Under the pieces are notes generated by a model that saw only the letters and a program-made list of their open reading frames with translations, was not told the DNA's origin and made no database searches. From contig JBHLQK010000150.1 of assembly GCA_048884925.1 (NCBI GenBank), positions 1 through 7,749 on the forward strand: DNA of 7,749 nucleotides, given 5' to 3'. The stretch is from SMTZ1-83 sp048884925. Its GTDB lineage: Archaea; Asgardarchaeota; Thorarchaeia; Thorarchaeales; Thorarchaeaceae. The position numbers and the translations under genes were made by a program. This document shows positions 7,166-7,749 of the stretch, in pieces; position 1 is the first letter of the stretch, and every line of letters begins with the position of its first letter.

Positions 7166-7726
7166 CTAATCTAAAGGTTTAATGAAGTCAATTTCAAGAT
7201 TCTCAATTAGTGATTGAACTTCAGGGCGACCGAATAGCTTCCTTCTGGTTTCAGAGAGGTTATTAATTACACATGCGATTCCGACAACAACAGCGCCAAG
7301 CTTCTCGACCGCGTTCTTGACAGCCAGGACAGTTGTTCCTTGCATTAGCCAGTCATCAACAATCGCTACCCTGTCTCCCGCATCAATAGAATCAGATACT
7401 AGGGCAAGTCGCCCATCGGTAAACCTACTGGTTGGCAGAAGCTCTACAGGTCGTGCGTAGTCTTCAGGCAAGTAGGCGATTGATCTTACAGGCACAATAC
7501 CACATCCAAGGTAATACGCAATTGCACTCCCTAATGCCAGCCCTCTCAGATCTATGCCAATAACCTTGTTTGGCTTGACCTCTAATAATGGTTTGGCTAG
7601 TGTGACTACAGCTTTATCAAAGACTGCTGGGTTTTCAAGAAGTCTGCTAATGTCTATGACAGCCTGCCCTTTCTCAGGCCAGTCCCTAATGACTTCAACA
7701 TAGTCACTGAAATCAATTTCTGTCAT
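7166..7726 (-). CDS. Adenine phosphoribosyltransferase-type protein
   Basis: This 186-residue type I phosphoribosyltransferase would join a purine base to PRPP, giving a nucleotide and pyrophosphate in cytoplasmic purine salvage. The APRT pattern is clear: RDWPEKG at 14-20 and IDISRLLENP at 24-33 match the family N-terminus (DFPxPG...DITPLL). IGIDLRGLALGSAIAYYLG at 56-74 is the base- and pyrophosphate-binding strand-loop. VAIVDDWLMQGTT at 120-132 is the PRPP-binding motif with its acidic pair. Unusual features: the family's LEYG stretch before the PRPP motif is absent (LPTSRFTDGRLALVSDSI at 97-114 stands there), and the KxGKLP loop reads RSIAYLPEDY. Base preference may therefore differ (adenine, hypoxanthine or another). 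Length equals normal APRT and no extra DNA-binding domain is present. The start is well supported by GAGGT (minus strand 7733-7737), 6 bases ahead. Its promoter lies beyond the right edge. Confidence 0.85.
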   Translation of the reverse strand: MTEIDFSDYVEVIRDWPEKGQAVIDISRLLENPAVFDKAVVTLAKPLLEVKPNKVIGIDLRGLALGSAIAYYLGCGIVPVRSIAYLPEDYARPVELLPTSRFTDGRLALVSDSIDAGDRVAIVDDWLMQGTTVLAVKNAVEKLGAVVVGIACVINNLSETRRKLFGRPEVQSLIENLEIDFIKPLD

Positions 7727-7749
7727 CCAGAAACCTCATCGCAGTTTCA

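Overview
The window looks like a piece of an archaeal chromosome with ordinary gene content. The evidence is a geranylgeranyl-reductase-type flavoprotein (an archaeal membrane-lipid enzyme family), a TATA element in front of one transcription unit, Shine-Dalgarno sequences of the GAGGT/GGGTG type, and convergent genes with little or no space between them. Several genes match no family I can name. Membrane proteins with large outside domains and lipid-related enzymes fit a mesophilic, moderate-GC lineage such as Asgard archaea (Thorarchaeia-like), but that placement is inference only. I see no rRNA, tRNA, CRISPR array, insertion sequence, phage gene or integrase.

Layout, left to right. (1) Positions 1-1826, plus strand: a very hydrophobic protein with about 14-17 membrane segments. 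Its reading frame stays open to the left edge, so the true start may lie outside. (2) 1827-2102: a 276-base gap between convergent genes, holding a good 29-nt hairpin and a doubtful 44-codon frame. (3) 2103-3148, minus strand: a two-gene unit. A small two-TM protein with a miniature DnaJ-type zinc module comes first, followed 41 bases later by a glycerophosphodiester phosphodiesterase. A TATA box at 3204-3210 drives the pair. (4) 3289-4203, plus strand: a soluble protein of unknown family, divergent from the previous unit. (5) 4193-5782, minus strand: a five-TM protein with a roughly 360-residue C-terminal domain predicted to lie outside the cell. It is convergent with the unknown gene and overlaps its end by 11 bases. 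(6) 5880-7076, plus strand: a geranylgeranyl-reductase-family FAD enzyme, starting with GTG and divergent from the five-TM gene. (7) 7166-7726, minus strand: an adenine-phosphoribosyltransferase-type protein with an unusual catalytic loop.

The only functional thread is membranes and lipids. The reductase would saturate isoprenoid chains, the phosphodiesterase would recycle glycerol phosphate from lipid headgroup diesters, and three of the seven genes encode integral membrane proteins. The genes are not one operon: strands alternate and only the 2852-3148 / 2103-2810 pair looks co-transcribed. I did not find a convincing new multi-gene system. The best leads are single proteins: the five-TM ectodomain protein, the zinc-module membrane protein and the atypical phosphoribosyltransferase.
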